Assembly: GCF_963169125.1 (NCBI RefSeq)
Contig: NC_084801.1
Location: 79,425,696 to 79,489,695, forward strand
Direction: 5' to 3'
DNA: 64,000 nt
DNA from: Humulus lupulus
Taxonomy: Eukaryota; Streptophyta; Magnoliopsida; Rosales; Cannabaceae
The notes beneath the pieces were generated by a model that saw only the letters and a list, made by a program, of their open reading frames with translations, was not told the origin of the DNA and did not search any database. Below, one piece after another: positions 1-10,240 of this stretch. Each line of letters starts with the position of its first letter. Position 1 is the stretch's first letter. The position numbers and the translations under genes are program-made.

Positions 1-1
1 T

Positions 2-993
2 GTGTGGGTGATTGTGGATAGGTATACTAAATCTGCCCACTTCTTGCCTGTTAGGACAACTTATACTGTGGATCAGTATGCTGAGTTGTACGTCAAGGAG
101 ATTGTTCGACTTCATGGGGCTCCGAGGTCTATAGTATGGGACAGAGACCCCACCTTCACTTCCATGTTTTGGGAGAGTTTGCAGAAAGCCATGGGCACGC
201 GTTTACGGTTTAGTACCGCCTATCATCCTCAGACGGATGGGCAGTCTGAGAGGACGATTCAGATATTGGAGGATCTGCTGCGGGCCTGTGTGCTTGACTT
301 TGGGGGATCGTGGAGTAGGTATCTTCCTTTAATCGAGTTCTCGTACAACAATAGTTATCAGGCGACCATTGGTGTGGCTCCGTACGAGATGCTTTATGGA
401 AGAAAGTGTCGATCACCTATTCATTGGGAAGAAACAGGTGAGAGAAGGTATTTAGGTCCAGAGATGGTTCAAAGGACCAATGAGGCAGTTGAAAAGATTA
501 GGGCACGTATGCTTGCCTCTCAGAGTCGACAGAAAAGTTATTCAGACCTGAAACGCAGGAGCGTGGAGTTCAGGTGGGTGATCATGTGTTCCTTAGGGTT
601 TCACCCATGAGGGGTGTGAAACGATTTGGCGTTCGGGGTAAGTTGAGCCCCAGGTTTGTTGGGCCCTTCGAGATACTGGAACGAGTTGGTGAGGTGGCTT
701 ACAGATTAGCGATGCCTCCAGCTCTATCGGGGGTTCATGATGTATTTCACATATCTATGCTTCAGAATTATATGTCAGATTCAACACATGTCTTAAGTTT
801 TGAGAATTTGGAGCTTGATCAGGATTTATCCTACGAAGAGAAGCCGGTTCAGATTCTTGACCGAAAAGATAAGGTCTTGAGGAACAAGACCATCACCTTA
901 GTGAAAGTGTTGTGGAGGAACAGCAAAGTTGAGGAGGCGACGTGGGAACTTGAGTCAGAGATGAGGGAGCGGTACCCCGAATTGTTCAGGTAA
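2..993 (+). pseudogene. Integrase and chromodomain end of Tekay-like pol, frameshifted
   Basis: The protein is the catalytic core and C terminus of a retroviral-type integrase, which would insert element cDNA into chromatin. Visible motifs are VIVDRYTKS (first Asp), IVWDRDPTF (second Asp) and, 35 residues later, DGQSERT with the third catalytic Glu at codon 248-250. The C terminus (ILDRKDKVLR to ERYPELF) is chromodomain-like, as in Tekay/Del chromoviruses. The reading frame shifts near 570, where one base is missing compared with the same site in elements 1 and 2. The Ser normally before the second Asp is Trp here. Unlike elements 1 and 2, this copy keeps the catalytic Glu. The stop is TAA at 991-993. 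Confidence 0.92.
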
Positions 994-1014
994 TTTCGAG
1001 GGCGAAATTTCTGT

Positions 1015-1027
1015 AAGGAGGGGATAG
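1015..1027 (+). other. Polypurine tract of element A
   Basis: A purine run (AAGGAGGGGATAG) lies just before the 3' LTR, the usual place for priming plus-strand DNA synthesis. The same tract occurs in reverse complement next to the LTR of element 1 (near 22506-22520) and element 2 (near 30915-30930). Confidence 0.85.
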
Positions 1028-1028
1028 T

Positions 1029-3146
1029 TGTAACGACCCGAATTTGCTAATCAGGCTTAGGGCCTTGATTAGTGTGCCTGGAGGGCAATAAGTGGTTTAA
1101 ATATGCTTGAATGTGAATCTATGTGCTTATATGATTATGGTGCATGTTTAATTGAGTTAAATGTGATAAATGGAATATATGTGGTATATATGTGATATGT
1201 CTGTACAGCATGATCCGAGACAGTCCTGGGGAGCAGATAGCCCGAGAGTCACAACGGGGTTGAGATTTGGACTCGGGGCGAGTCGAGGGGTAATTTTGGT
1301 ATTAGTTGAGTTACAGGGTTATCGGGACATAGAAATAAATATTTGGAGATATATTCGAGGATAGAATGTCTAGGTGGGAATATTTGGGGAATTTACCATT
1401 TTGCCCTCGGGGACGTTTTGGTACCCCGAGCCTTGAGCTAACCTTTAGACTTAAGTCATATAAAACAAATAAATGTGTGGAACTGTTTAGAAACCTTGAG
1501 AAACCGACAATATTCTTCCTTGAACTGAGAATTAGTTTCTGTCTTTCACTTTCACACTCTCGAAGACAAAACTTGAAGAAACTTAGAGGAATTGCTTAGG
1601 AAATTGAAGGGATTCAGCTGGGAAACTCTAGGGGCTTAAAGCTTTGGAGATTGAGGATCATAGTTCTGGGATTAAACTTAGCAAGGTAAGATTTAAAGTC
1701 TTTCATTTTTCTGTTGGTTTAGAGGTTTGCATGTGGATATGCTAGCTTGATCTTTGTGTGTTTTAGCTAAGTTATGGAGCATGCTTTGATGAGGTTTTGA
1801 GATGTTGTTTCTGTACTGGAGTAATTATGTTGGGTATCTAGGAGTTTTGGGTTGGTTTTGGTGGTAATTGGCTTGAAGAAGGGATGAAAAGTTGATGGAA
1901 ATTCTGGGTTTGCTGTTAGTGCCGCGGCCCGCATGCGCGCACAGCCTCGGAAGGCTAAAGAAACTCGATCGCGCCGTGGCGCTTGCAGGGCGCGCCGCGG
2001 CCTGCATGTTGGTCAGTGGGAAGCTAGCCTCTGTTTTGAGGCTAGCCGCGACTCTAGGGGGAGGGGTCGCGGCCCTTAGTGACAGCAGGGATTTTCATGA
2101 TATTTTTTATCTAAGAACTTAAAGGGGAAGGCTCGGGATGGATTTTATCACCCGGAGTGATAGAACTCAAGATCCCGGAGGCTAGGGTTACGATTTGAGG
2201 TTGTTTGTTAGGTTGGAGTTTAATGGTCGAATATTGTTATGTGTTGTGACTAGATCTTCAGCGAGGCTCACGGTAATGGACTGTGCTCGGGGCATCGGTG
2301 CTCAGGAAGCTCGGAACTCAGGTAATAAAACCCCTGTTTCCATGGAGCTTGTGTGCAGGGCTAAGCCCAATGTGTTGAATTGAAATGATATGCAGGGCCG
2401 AGCCCTATATGCTGGAATTGTAGAGTGTAGTTCTTTATCTGTGTGTGCTTGAATACTTTACTTGTTGACATATCATGTTTGTTAGTATGTGGATGAACGG
2501 CGTGGGGCCGGGAACGGCATCAGGCACGTTGAGTGCAAGGCCGAGAACGGCAAAGGGCCGAGAGCAGCGTTGAGCACGAGGGGTGCGAGTTGCCAGGGGG
2601 AGTCCCTAAAAGGATACCTGGGATATCCTCACAGCGTGGTCCGCGAACCCGGGGGCTTGGTAAATGCCTGGGACGGCTAAGCGGTATGTGTTTAGCCGTT
2701 GGTGGCTTGCTTGTGTGTTTGATCCATGTATTGCGTATGTTATCTGTTTTGGGTTTTCTTGCTGGGCCTCGGCTCATAGATGCTCTGTGGTGGAGGTAAG
2801 GGTAAAGAGAAGATCAACCAACCATGAGCACAGCTGGCGTGAGGCGGCGTGTACATGTCCGGCCAGCCTGGCTGCCACAGCTAAGGGATTTTGGGAGATG
2901 TTTGCCAGGGAACCTAGGTTTTGTTGTCTAGTCGACTCTGATCAGTTTTGTGTTATAAATATTTTCTAAACTTTGTTTTGGGATCCCAAGTGTAAACTTT
3001 TATGACTAGCAAAGAAATCTATTTTCTCTAATGTTTTCTTTTAATTATGGCTTAGTTACACGTTTTTGATTTAAAACCTCGATTAGCGAGTTGAGGCACG
3101 ATTTTAAACACACTTGGTAACGACTCTAAGGGAGTAGGGCGTTACA
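1029..3146 (+). repeat. 3' LTR of element A (2118 bp)
   Basis: The LTR begins TGTAACGACC and ends GGGCGTTACA, so its ends form an inverted repeat (TGTAACG/CGTTACA). It is the same LTR family as S1 and the LTRs of elements 1 and 2, in the opposite orientation to the latter two. It contains a TATA box (1459-1465), consensus 5' splice sites (GT at 1686, 2322, 2796), a 9-bp-arm hairpin (2023-2046), CCGCGG palindromes near 1921-2001, and a short tandem repeat built on GGCCGAGAACGGC (about 2493-2570). Short ORFs inside it are not treated as genes. Confidence 0.95.
1459..1465 (+). promoter_or_regulatory. TATA box of Tekay-like LTR
   Basis: TATAAAA lies about 430 bp into the LTR, after the conserved CTTAAGTC. 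The same motif in the same setting is at 17364-17370 in solo LTR S1. Transcription of the element would start some 30 bp downstream, which leaves a leader of more than 1.6 kb within the LTR. Confidence 0.7.
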
Positions 3147-3151
3147 ACAGG

Positions 3152-4410
3152 GAAGTTACCTAATGAACGCAAAGACGTGAGAAGGATACTCTATCATGCT
3201 CCAAGGTATGTAATTGTCGATGGAGCGTTGTACCGACGTGGCCATTCCTTGCCTCTTCTACGATGTGTTCTACCAGAGGAGGCCAAAACTATTTTACAGG
3301 AGGTGCATGAAGGCTTCTGTGGGGGGCAAAACGTGGCCTTAAAAATATTAAGGCATGGATATTATTGCCCCACTGTAGCAAAGGATTCCATCTCCTATGT
3401 TCGAAAGTGCGACAAATGCCGGCGATTTGCCATAGTCACCCAAGCTCCACCAGTCGAGCTAAAAATGATCTCATCCCCATGGCCATGCTTGGTATGGGGA
3501 ATTGATTTAATAGGAGCTTTACCTACGGGAAAAGGAAGAGTTCCCTATGCGGTGGTGGCCATTGATTATTTCGCAAAGTGGGCGGAGGCCGAGCCCCTGG
3601 CAACAATCTCCTCAAAAACAGTCCTCGACTTTGTAGTCAAGAGTATTGTGTGCCGATTTGGATTGCCCAAGAAGATTGTATCAGATAATGGAACTCAATT
3701 CGATAGTGATCTCTTCACTTAGTTCTGTGAGTGGCAAGGCATAATTAAAAGTTTCTCTTCGGTTGCATACCCACGGGCCAATGGGCAGGTCGAGGCTGTG
3801 AATAAGACCCTCAAAGAAAGCCTTAAGAAAAGGTTAGACGAGGCCAAGGGAGTCTAGCCTGAGCAGCTCTCGCAGGTACTATGAGCGTACTGGAACTCCA
3901 CGGGACACACCCCTTTTTCCCTGACCTTTGGGAGAGAGGTCATCCTTCCCGTTGAGACAAAAGTAACCATGCACAGACTCTAGACGTTCAACCAGGAGCA
4001 GAATGATGAGGTTCTCAATGCGCCTCTCAACCTAATTGATGAGAAATGAGAGGATTCGTAGTTATAGCTCGCGCATTACCAGCAAAAAATCACTCGTTAT
4101 TTTAATTCCATGGTCCAAAGACATAGTTTTGGTTTGGGCGACCTAGTCCTCCGAAGGGTCTTTTAGCAAACAAGGACCCCATAGATGGTACCTTAGGTCT
4201 GAGATGGGAAGGGTCTGAGATGGGAAGGGCCGAAGGGTCTTTTAGCAAACAAGGACCCCATAGAAGGACCTAGTCCTCCGAAGGGTCTTTTAGCAAACAA
4301 GTCAAATAATGGAGGTCGTGTGTGAAGGAACTTTCAAATTAGCTCGACTTAATGAAGAAACAGTCCCATAGACCTGGAACGCCATGCACTTGAAGAAATA
4401 TTATCGATGA
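3152..4410 (+). pseudogene. Integrase remnant of Tat element D
   Basis: The sequence covers the end of the RNase H-integrase linker, the HHCC zinc-binding region (HEGF...CDKC), and a DDE core with WGID, VSDNGTQFD and PRANGQVEAVNK. TAG stops at 3720 and in the region 3855-3885 and later ones interrupt it. Near 4150-4300 a short block (CGAAGGGTCTTTTAGCAAAC) is present three times, which disrupts the C-terminal domain. The ancestral stop is TGA at 4408-4410 after a KKYYR-type ending that matches the pol end of element B (42802-42804). Confidence 0.87.
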
Positions 4411-5155
4411 TGATTCCATCCATCTATGTAAGGCTTATTTATAAAGGCCAATTGATTAAGAAATAAAGGGATCATTATGTATTTCTAATCTTTTATATGG
4501 TTCATTAAGATATTAGTTCGTGTGATAGCATTTATCCAAGCACCCGAGAAAGTTCACTTTCTGGTCACTTGGGAGGGCATATAACCCGAGGTGGATCAGA
4601 GCTTCTAGATCATTAAAAGTCATGGACTTAATTAGGTACAAAAATCCTCGATACAACCAGGTCAAAAACTTGGAAGTTTGGAAAATTGATATTTGACGGC
4701 TTTGTTAAAAGAGCTCGAGATGTCAATAGACCTAGCACGAACTAAGTTTAAATTACTTAAAATCCTGGGTAAAACTAGATCCAAAACTTAGAAGTTAGAA
4801 AAATTGAAAATTCGATAGCTTCCCTAGAAGCTCGAGCTATTAATAAATCTAACCCTAACTAAGTTTTAAAAAATTTAAAGCCTAGAACACAACCGGGCCC
4901 AAGGCCTGATTCCTAACAGGTATGATACAAATCAAGAAAAATAAGTTTGTGCATAACCTAGCTTAAACTGTCTATCCCGATCTAAAAATTGATTCCTAAA
5001 ATCTTAAATGTACGAGTCTGAGAAGGCATAAACGTAAGACAATTAAGGAAAAGATAAATAGATGAAGGAGATAGGCATAAAAACTGAATACAAGTTTGTC
5101 TCGAGGAAAAATAACCTCCCACCAAGCCAAATGGCAAATGTTTACAAAAAAAAAA
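4411..5155. other. Noncoding spacer between pol and antisense gene of element D
   Basis: No gene is seen. The stretch starts with a G-rich motif (CACTTGGGAGGGCATAT, about 4565-4582) also found after pol in elements B and C. From about 4640 to 4910 it holds two to three diverged copies of a unit with AACCAGGTCAAAAACTTGGAAG and AGCTCGAGAT, homologous to the 119-bp array of element B. The rest is AT-rich. Confidence 0.6.
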
Positions 5156-6385
5156 TCAAGACCGTCCAAGACGCTCTGAGGATGTAACCTCCTCGATCTC
5201 CTGCTCGCCAGCGGTGGAAGCATCCCCAGTCTCGGACTGCTCTTGTAGAATCCAATCTTTGAACTTCTCGAGGTAGGGATCCCACACTTCAGAGGCCAGG
5301 AAGGAGAAGTTGCCATCCTAGTTGAAGGCCCAACAGTGGTATAACATGCTTTTCATGGAGGATAGAGATGCCTCCTTCTCCTCCTTAGTAGCAGTCTCGA
5401 CCTCCAATTTCTTGGCTTTGGCCTCCACGAGCTCGACTTGAAGAGCAGCCAAGGCAGCCTTTGCAACTTGCTCACACTCTTGAGACACTGCAAGGGCAGC
5501 CTTGGCATCTAGCTCGCCTTGTTGAGCAGTTGCGATGTAAACTTCGGTAGCAGTCAAGGAGGTCTAAGCAGCCTTGAGCTCGGCCTGAAGCTCTTCATTC
5601 TTGGCCCTGGCCCTGGCTTGAGCTATGCTGCGGTGCTGAGCCAAGACAGCCTGCAAAAAGTGAGGAATTAAGTTAGGCGCATACTAGGATAAAATCAAAA
5701 AGTGAGGAAGTAAGTTAGCTAGGGATTTGGAGGTCGTCCCTGCCATAGGAGGCACCTTCTTTGATGTATACTGGGGCTTCTTTACAACTGGCACTGAGCT
5801 GGATGTTCCCTCCTGGAAAATCGTGCGGATATCGGGAACCCCTAGTTGTGCCATCTCCTCACCTGAAAGTAATGAGAAGGGCGTTAATATACATATAAGT
5901 TCATTGGTTTACATAAAACATGTATACGGTATAATAAAAAGTCCTACCCTCCAGGCTAGAGGAGGAGTCTATTGCCACGACCTCTATTCTTGGAACCGGT
6001 AGAGGAGAGGTGGACCCTAAGTCTACAACTTCTTGCATTAGGGGAGTCTCAGGTTCAGGTTCTATCTCAGGGCTGGACTCCTCTACGTATTGCCTAAGTC
6101 CAGGGGCAAGGATACCATGGAGGAGAGAGGGCCACGACCTGAGATTGGTTCCATACTCTTAAAAAAAGACTGACCTAAAGGATAGGGTGTTATCTACAAC
6201 TACGGTGCCTTTAGGATGGCCCATGTCATGACGTAACACTAAGTGATCCACACACTGAAGCAGGGTTATATTACGGTTGGGATCATTCGGGTGGCAATGG
6301 ACAAGCTGGTTTGGGTTAAACCTGACTAACCTAAGGTCGGTGACAACCCTATCTAAATCCCTATAGGGGTATGGGTTACCTTTCC
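5156..6385 (-). pseudogene. Antisense gene of element D, exons 2-4, truncated
   Basis: On the minus strand this is homologous to exons 2-4 of the antisense gene in element B. The last exon runs from about 5650 down to TGA at 5156-5158. It encodes an Ala/Glu/Lys-rich coiled coil, a conserved YHCWAFN segment, and a TAG stop at 5318-5320. An exon 3 piece lies at about 5727-5862. Exon 2 lies from 5948 up to the breakpoint near 6385. The intron between exons 2 and 3 is kept (5863-5947). The first exon is missing because element C interrupts the gene. Function is unknown. Confidence 0.72.
5863..5947 (-). other. Intron 2 of the antisense gene, element D copy
   Basis: Read on the minus strand, a donor (GGAG/GTAGGACT) and an acceptor (TTACTTTCAG/GTGAGGAG) enclose 85 nt. 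The flanking exons match those around intron 2 of the element B gene, whose donor is GGGG/GTAGGATC. The position is shared although the intron sequence has diverged. Confidence 0.62.
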
Positions 6386-7264
6386 TGTTATCCAGACTTC
6401 CGGATAGCGTTTAGATGGATAGCCTTCGGGAAGCAGAATTATTAAAGTCCTTCACGGAGAGTGACCAGTGGTCGTGGATGGACAGAAAGGCTTCGCCTCT
6501 CCCGTGCAGTGTCTAGCACACTCCTTCAAACAACCGCGACCCGGAAGCTCGTTAGTTCTCCCGGACTCCCGAAGGGATGTCCTTCGGGGAACGTCCTTCC
6601 AGGAGAAGCTCTTCAGGTTATCTTCGCAGATACGGTTTCGTGCTTCGCACGGAACAAGACCAAGTGGTCGAGTCACGGAGGAAGCATAGTTGGGATGATA
6701 TTCTCCTGACACAGGATCTCGCCTGACAGGTCAAGGCCGCACACATCCCAGCACGCCTAAAGGTGCCTTTTCGCCTACTGTTCCGCTGACTGTCTGGAAA
6801 AGGCGGCTGCCATTTGGTAGTTCCTATACTTTCATGTATTTATACCTGCGTAGAGTCTTATAGCCATGCTACGACAGTAATTGTATCCCTTATTTATGGA
6901 TGGTGTAATTAAGACTCAGGGGACAGAGTAAAACCCTAATAAAAAACCCTAGCTATAAAAACCCCCTCATTTTACGATAGAGGGGACGGCCAAAAAATTA
7001 CATAGCAAGAACTCTGCTAAAATCTCTCTAGCTTCATCTTCTTCAAGAGAACCCGAGAGAAACACTGTGAGTGTGTGAAGTTCTTGTACACCAGCCATCT
7101 TACTGTAATTCTCTACAAGTATAATAACATCGACTCGTGGACTAGGGCTCGTTAACGCCTGAACCACATAAAAAACCTGTTTGTCTAATTATATTCCTGC
7201 ACTTCTACAGTTCTTATCTTTTTATTATTCTGTTTGTATTCGTTTCCGAAAAACTCGGTAAACA
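6386..7264 (+). repeat. Putative 5' LTR of element C (about 879 bp)
   Basis: The right end (GTAAACA) is fixed by the primer site three bases later. The left end is set at TGTTATCC, where similarity to the antisense gene of element D stops; with no second LTR for comparison it is approximate. A TATA box lies at 6954-6960. Confidence 0.62.
6954..6960 (+). promoter_or_regulatory. TATA box of element C LTR
   Basis: TATAAAA in the context AGCTATAAAAACCCC lies about 300 bp before the LTR end, a normal position for an LTR promoter. Confidence 0.65.
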
Positions 7265-7267
7265 TTT

Positions 7268-7286
7268 TGGTGCTTTCATTGAGAGC
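7268..7286 (+). other. Primer binding site of element C
   Basis: TGGTGCTTTCATTGAGAGC begins three bases after the LTR end. The identical 19-mer follows the 5' LTR of element B at 36478-36496, which supports its role as the tRNA primer site. I do not assign the tRNA. Confidence 0.8.
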
Positions 7287-7351
7287 TGTAGGAAGTTGTT
7301 AGTCAGCTCTTTTTCTGTGTACGTTTTTTGTATTCACTCCATGCTAAAAAG

Positions 7352-9340
7352 ATGGTGACTACGAGAAAATCCGCGGTTGACAAAAATGCTAGGGTCAACC
7401 CCGATACTATGATGGAAGATGCGGCACAAAACGAACCCTCGGACTACCAAGGGGAAGACCCGACATCCCGCCAGGATCGGGTCAGTACTGAAGATACGAC
7501 ATACTTAGAAGACGAAGAAGAGTATGTCCAAGACGGTTACTACAAAGATGGCTGCTACTACGAGAAGGATCCAGAACTGGTCCAAGTAGCCGAAGAACTG
7601 GCGGTCACTAAGGCCAAGCTTGCTGAGCAGGAGCGCGTCTCCGAAAAAGTGCAGCGCATGATGGAGCGCCTCCAAAGCAAGTTCGGAGATCTGGGCGACT
7701 CGGACGAGGACGCATCTGTTTTAGGTGGTGCTGATGCCACCATGCCGGATCCAGCCGCTGCTGGACCATCCAAAGCCGCCCCTAACAAGGGCAAAGAAAA
7801 AGTTGGGGAGCCTGTGCGCACTAACGCCCCTGCACCTCCTAAAGGCGTGAATCACCAGGCCGACTGCCCCCCCCCCCCCCCGCGCGTAGAAGGTCTCTGG
7901 CGCTCCTAAGCCCAGACGTCCTTCAGCCCCAAGGGGGCACTCTGTGCCTAAAGGGCCCGGTGCTAAGGCACCCAGGCCCAGGGGAAGGAACAACCGCCCC
8001 AGTGATTCCGTCAACCAGGACGGTCGGGCTGCGGACACGCACTCCGAAGATAGCTGGTCCACGGTGGACCTAAGGAGAAGGTTGGAGGCCAAGTATGAAA
8101 AGGCCAAAGGAGAAAAGGCCCGGCCTCGCGGAGATGACCTGCGAAATCATCTCAACGACAAGCTCCGAGGACGTGACCTCCCGAAGAGCGATACAAAGAG
8201 GCTCGAGGAACAGATCGCTGCCTTGACCAAGCTGGTCCGGAAGCAAAGTGGGGCCCTGTCAGACTCTGAGGAGGAAGACCCGGAACCATGTTTTCGGAGG
8301 ATCGCGGAAACGTCCCTCCCGGATAACTTCAAAATGCCTCACATAGAATTATATGAAGGGAGGACAGACCCGCGTACCCATCTAGCTAAATACAACAAAA
8401 TGATGCAAGTAGCGCGCGTCAGTGGGGACGCCAAATGCATGTGCTTCTCACTCACCCTTACCAAGTCCGCGGAGGACTGGTGGAAAAGATTAGCTCCCGG
8501 ATCCATCCACAGTTGGAAGGAGCTACAGTCCGCATTCAAAAGGCAGTTCATTGCTGCCCGAGACCACGACATGGAGGTTGGTTCCTTAACCAACATCAAG
8601 CAGCTACCCAATGAGAACCTCAAAGCTTTCATTCAGAGAATGATGGAAGCTGCTGCTAGGACCAAGGTCAGCGACGACATGAAGCTGATCGCCCTTCAAT
8701 TGGGCCTTACTGTCGGTTCCCTGCTATGGGGGGAAATGCAAAGAAGACGGGCAGAAACGCTGTCCGAATTCATGTCAAAAGCTCAGGGAATCATCAACCT
8801 TGAGGATGCCTACCAGCAGGCCTTTGGAGTTCCCCCAACTCCGACGCCTTCCGTGACAGCGCCGAGTTTTGCTTCGCAAGCTCCCGCGCCAGCCCTCACG
8901 CTTCCAGGAGCCCAGTTCACTCCAGGCGTGTATGGGCCTTCCGCGTCTGCTCAGACGCCAAGTCAAACCCATTTCTCTAGGTACGGAGCTGTACAAACCG
9001 GATGTAGTATCGCTCCCGGACCGCCGCAACCGCAAGCGGAAGGCCCAGAACAAAATGTGAGCCAATCGCGGAAGAAACTCCAACCGGGGGGACCATTCAA
9101 AGAAACCCCGGAAGAACTACGAACCCAAGTTCACGGAGTACACCAGTTTGATAGATTCACGAGAGAATGTCTATCGGGCGACCTGTAATATGGTTAACTA
9201 CAGGAAACCCCCGAAAGTGTCTCACGGAGGAAGGGGTCCGCGAGACTCCAATAAGAGGTGTGAGTTCCACGGAGATGTGGGGCACACCACAAACGAATGC
9301 CTTCAGCTGAAGGATGAGATCGAGTCCCTAGCAAGAGCGG
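7352..9340 (+). pseudogene. gag of Tat element C, frameshifted
   Basis: Gag would form the element's particle. The start is taken at 7352 because MVTTR also starts gag of element B. The first segment (to about 7880) is acidic and coiled-coil-like. The main capsid region lies at about 8320-8830 and includes [11 protein letters not shown] and [12 protein letters not shown]2HX4HX4C-like knuckle (CEFHGDVGHTTNEC) lies near 9260-9300. The frame breaks at a 15-base C run (7867-7881) and again near 8985, and TGA at about 9058 follows. The end is approximate because gag and protease share a frame. Confidence 0.85.
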
Positions 9341-10240
9341 GACACCTCGGTCAATGGGTGAGGATACCCATAATCTATCCCGGACAGGGAGTAATTCACG
9401 GAGCTGCATATTCCCCGGGACAGAGGGGGACCGCTAGCGCTCCTGGAGCCGGTCACCCCCAAGCTCCTGGGTCTCAGTTCCCAGCGCTTCCTGCTCCAAC
9501 CTCTCCGGCACCCATTGCCTTGTTGGCTCCAGGACTTGGCAACCCATATCCGCCCGGCCTTGCTCCGCCACCCGTTGACGGACACGTAGCCACCATTTCC
9601 AGAGGACCACACCTTGCCAGAAGCACACGCAACTCCCAGAAAAGGTACTTGAGGGAGTTAGAACACACCGGGGAGATGTGCGCCTTGGTTCAATCACCTG
9701 CTCAACGTCCCCGAATGATGGACCTTCCCATCACCTTCACGGAAGATGACGCCCGACATGTGCACTTCCCCCACAACGATCCCCTCGTGGTGGAAGCCCA
9801 GATTGCCAATAAGAAGGTCTCGCGGATCTTGGTCGATAACGGAAGCTCCGTAAACATCCTCTTCAAAGCTGCCTTCCATGCAATCGGATTAACCGAGACA
9901 GACCTGACCCCATGCCCCATCCAGCTTCAAGGGTTCAATGGGGATGCACTCATGCCATTAGGCAAAATTCAACTTCCAGTCACCCTCAGAGGAGAAAGTG
10001 ACGCTTGTGCCTTCAAGCACTGCACATTCGTGGTGGTCGACTGTCCCACGGCGTATAATGCCATCCTAGGCCGACCGGTCCTAATAGATTGTGGGGCCAT
10101 AACCTCGATTCGTCACTTATGCTTGAGTTTCCATGCGACGATGGGCGTATCGGCACCCTCTGAGGAGACCAATGAAGTGCACGAAGCTGTTATAACGTCT
10201 CCGTCCGATCCGTCTACACGGTCCAGGACACGGTCGCTGC
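9341..10240 (+). pseudogene. Protease region of Tat element C
   Basis: After a Pro/Ala/Gly-rich linker (about 9430-9600), a retropepsin-like domain begins near FTEDDARHVHFPHND. It has the active-site motif [11 protein letters not shown] at about 9830-9860, a DNG variant of the usual D-T/S-G that is also seen in element B. The C-terminal flank AYNAILGRP is a typical aspartic protease motif. A frameshift near 10190-10240 separates it from RT; in element B the same junction is in frame, so this is likely decay and not programmed frameshifting. Confidence 0.82.

Larger units (their letters stand above)
1..3146 (+). mobile_element. Tekay-like Ty3/gypsy chromovirus A, 3' portion
   Basis: This is the 3' end of an LTR retrotransposon whose 5' part lies outside the window. 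It holds the integrase core, a chromodomain-like C terminus, a polypurine tract and a complete 3' LTR. It sits inside the integrase gene of element D, because coding similarity to Tat integrase resumes directly after base 3146. The expected right-hand target duplication is bases 3147-3151 (ACAGG); its partner is off-window. The chromodomain-like tail and LTR type match elements 0, 1 and 2, which lie on the other strand. Confidence 0.93.
3147..6385 (+). mobile_element. Tat-lineage Ty3/gypsy element D, internal fragment
   Basis: This is an old, decayed fragment of a Tat-lineage retrotransposon, interrupted on the left by element A and on the right by element C. From left to right it has the integrase half of pol, a noncoding stretch related to the 119-bp array of element B, and the end of an antisense gene homologous to the one in element B. 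Neither LTR is present. Similarity to element B ends at about 6380, where C begins. Confidence 0.88.

Noticed and set aside
7721..8107. 128-codon minus-strand ORF over gag of element C
   Set aside because: Shadow ORF opposite a GC-rich gag region.
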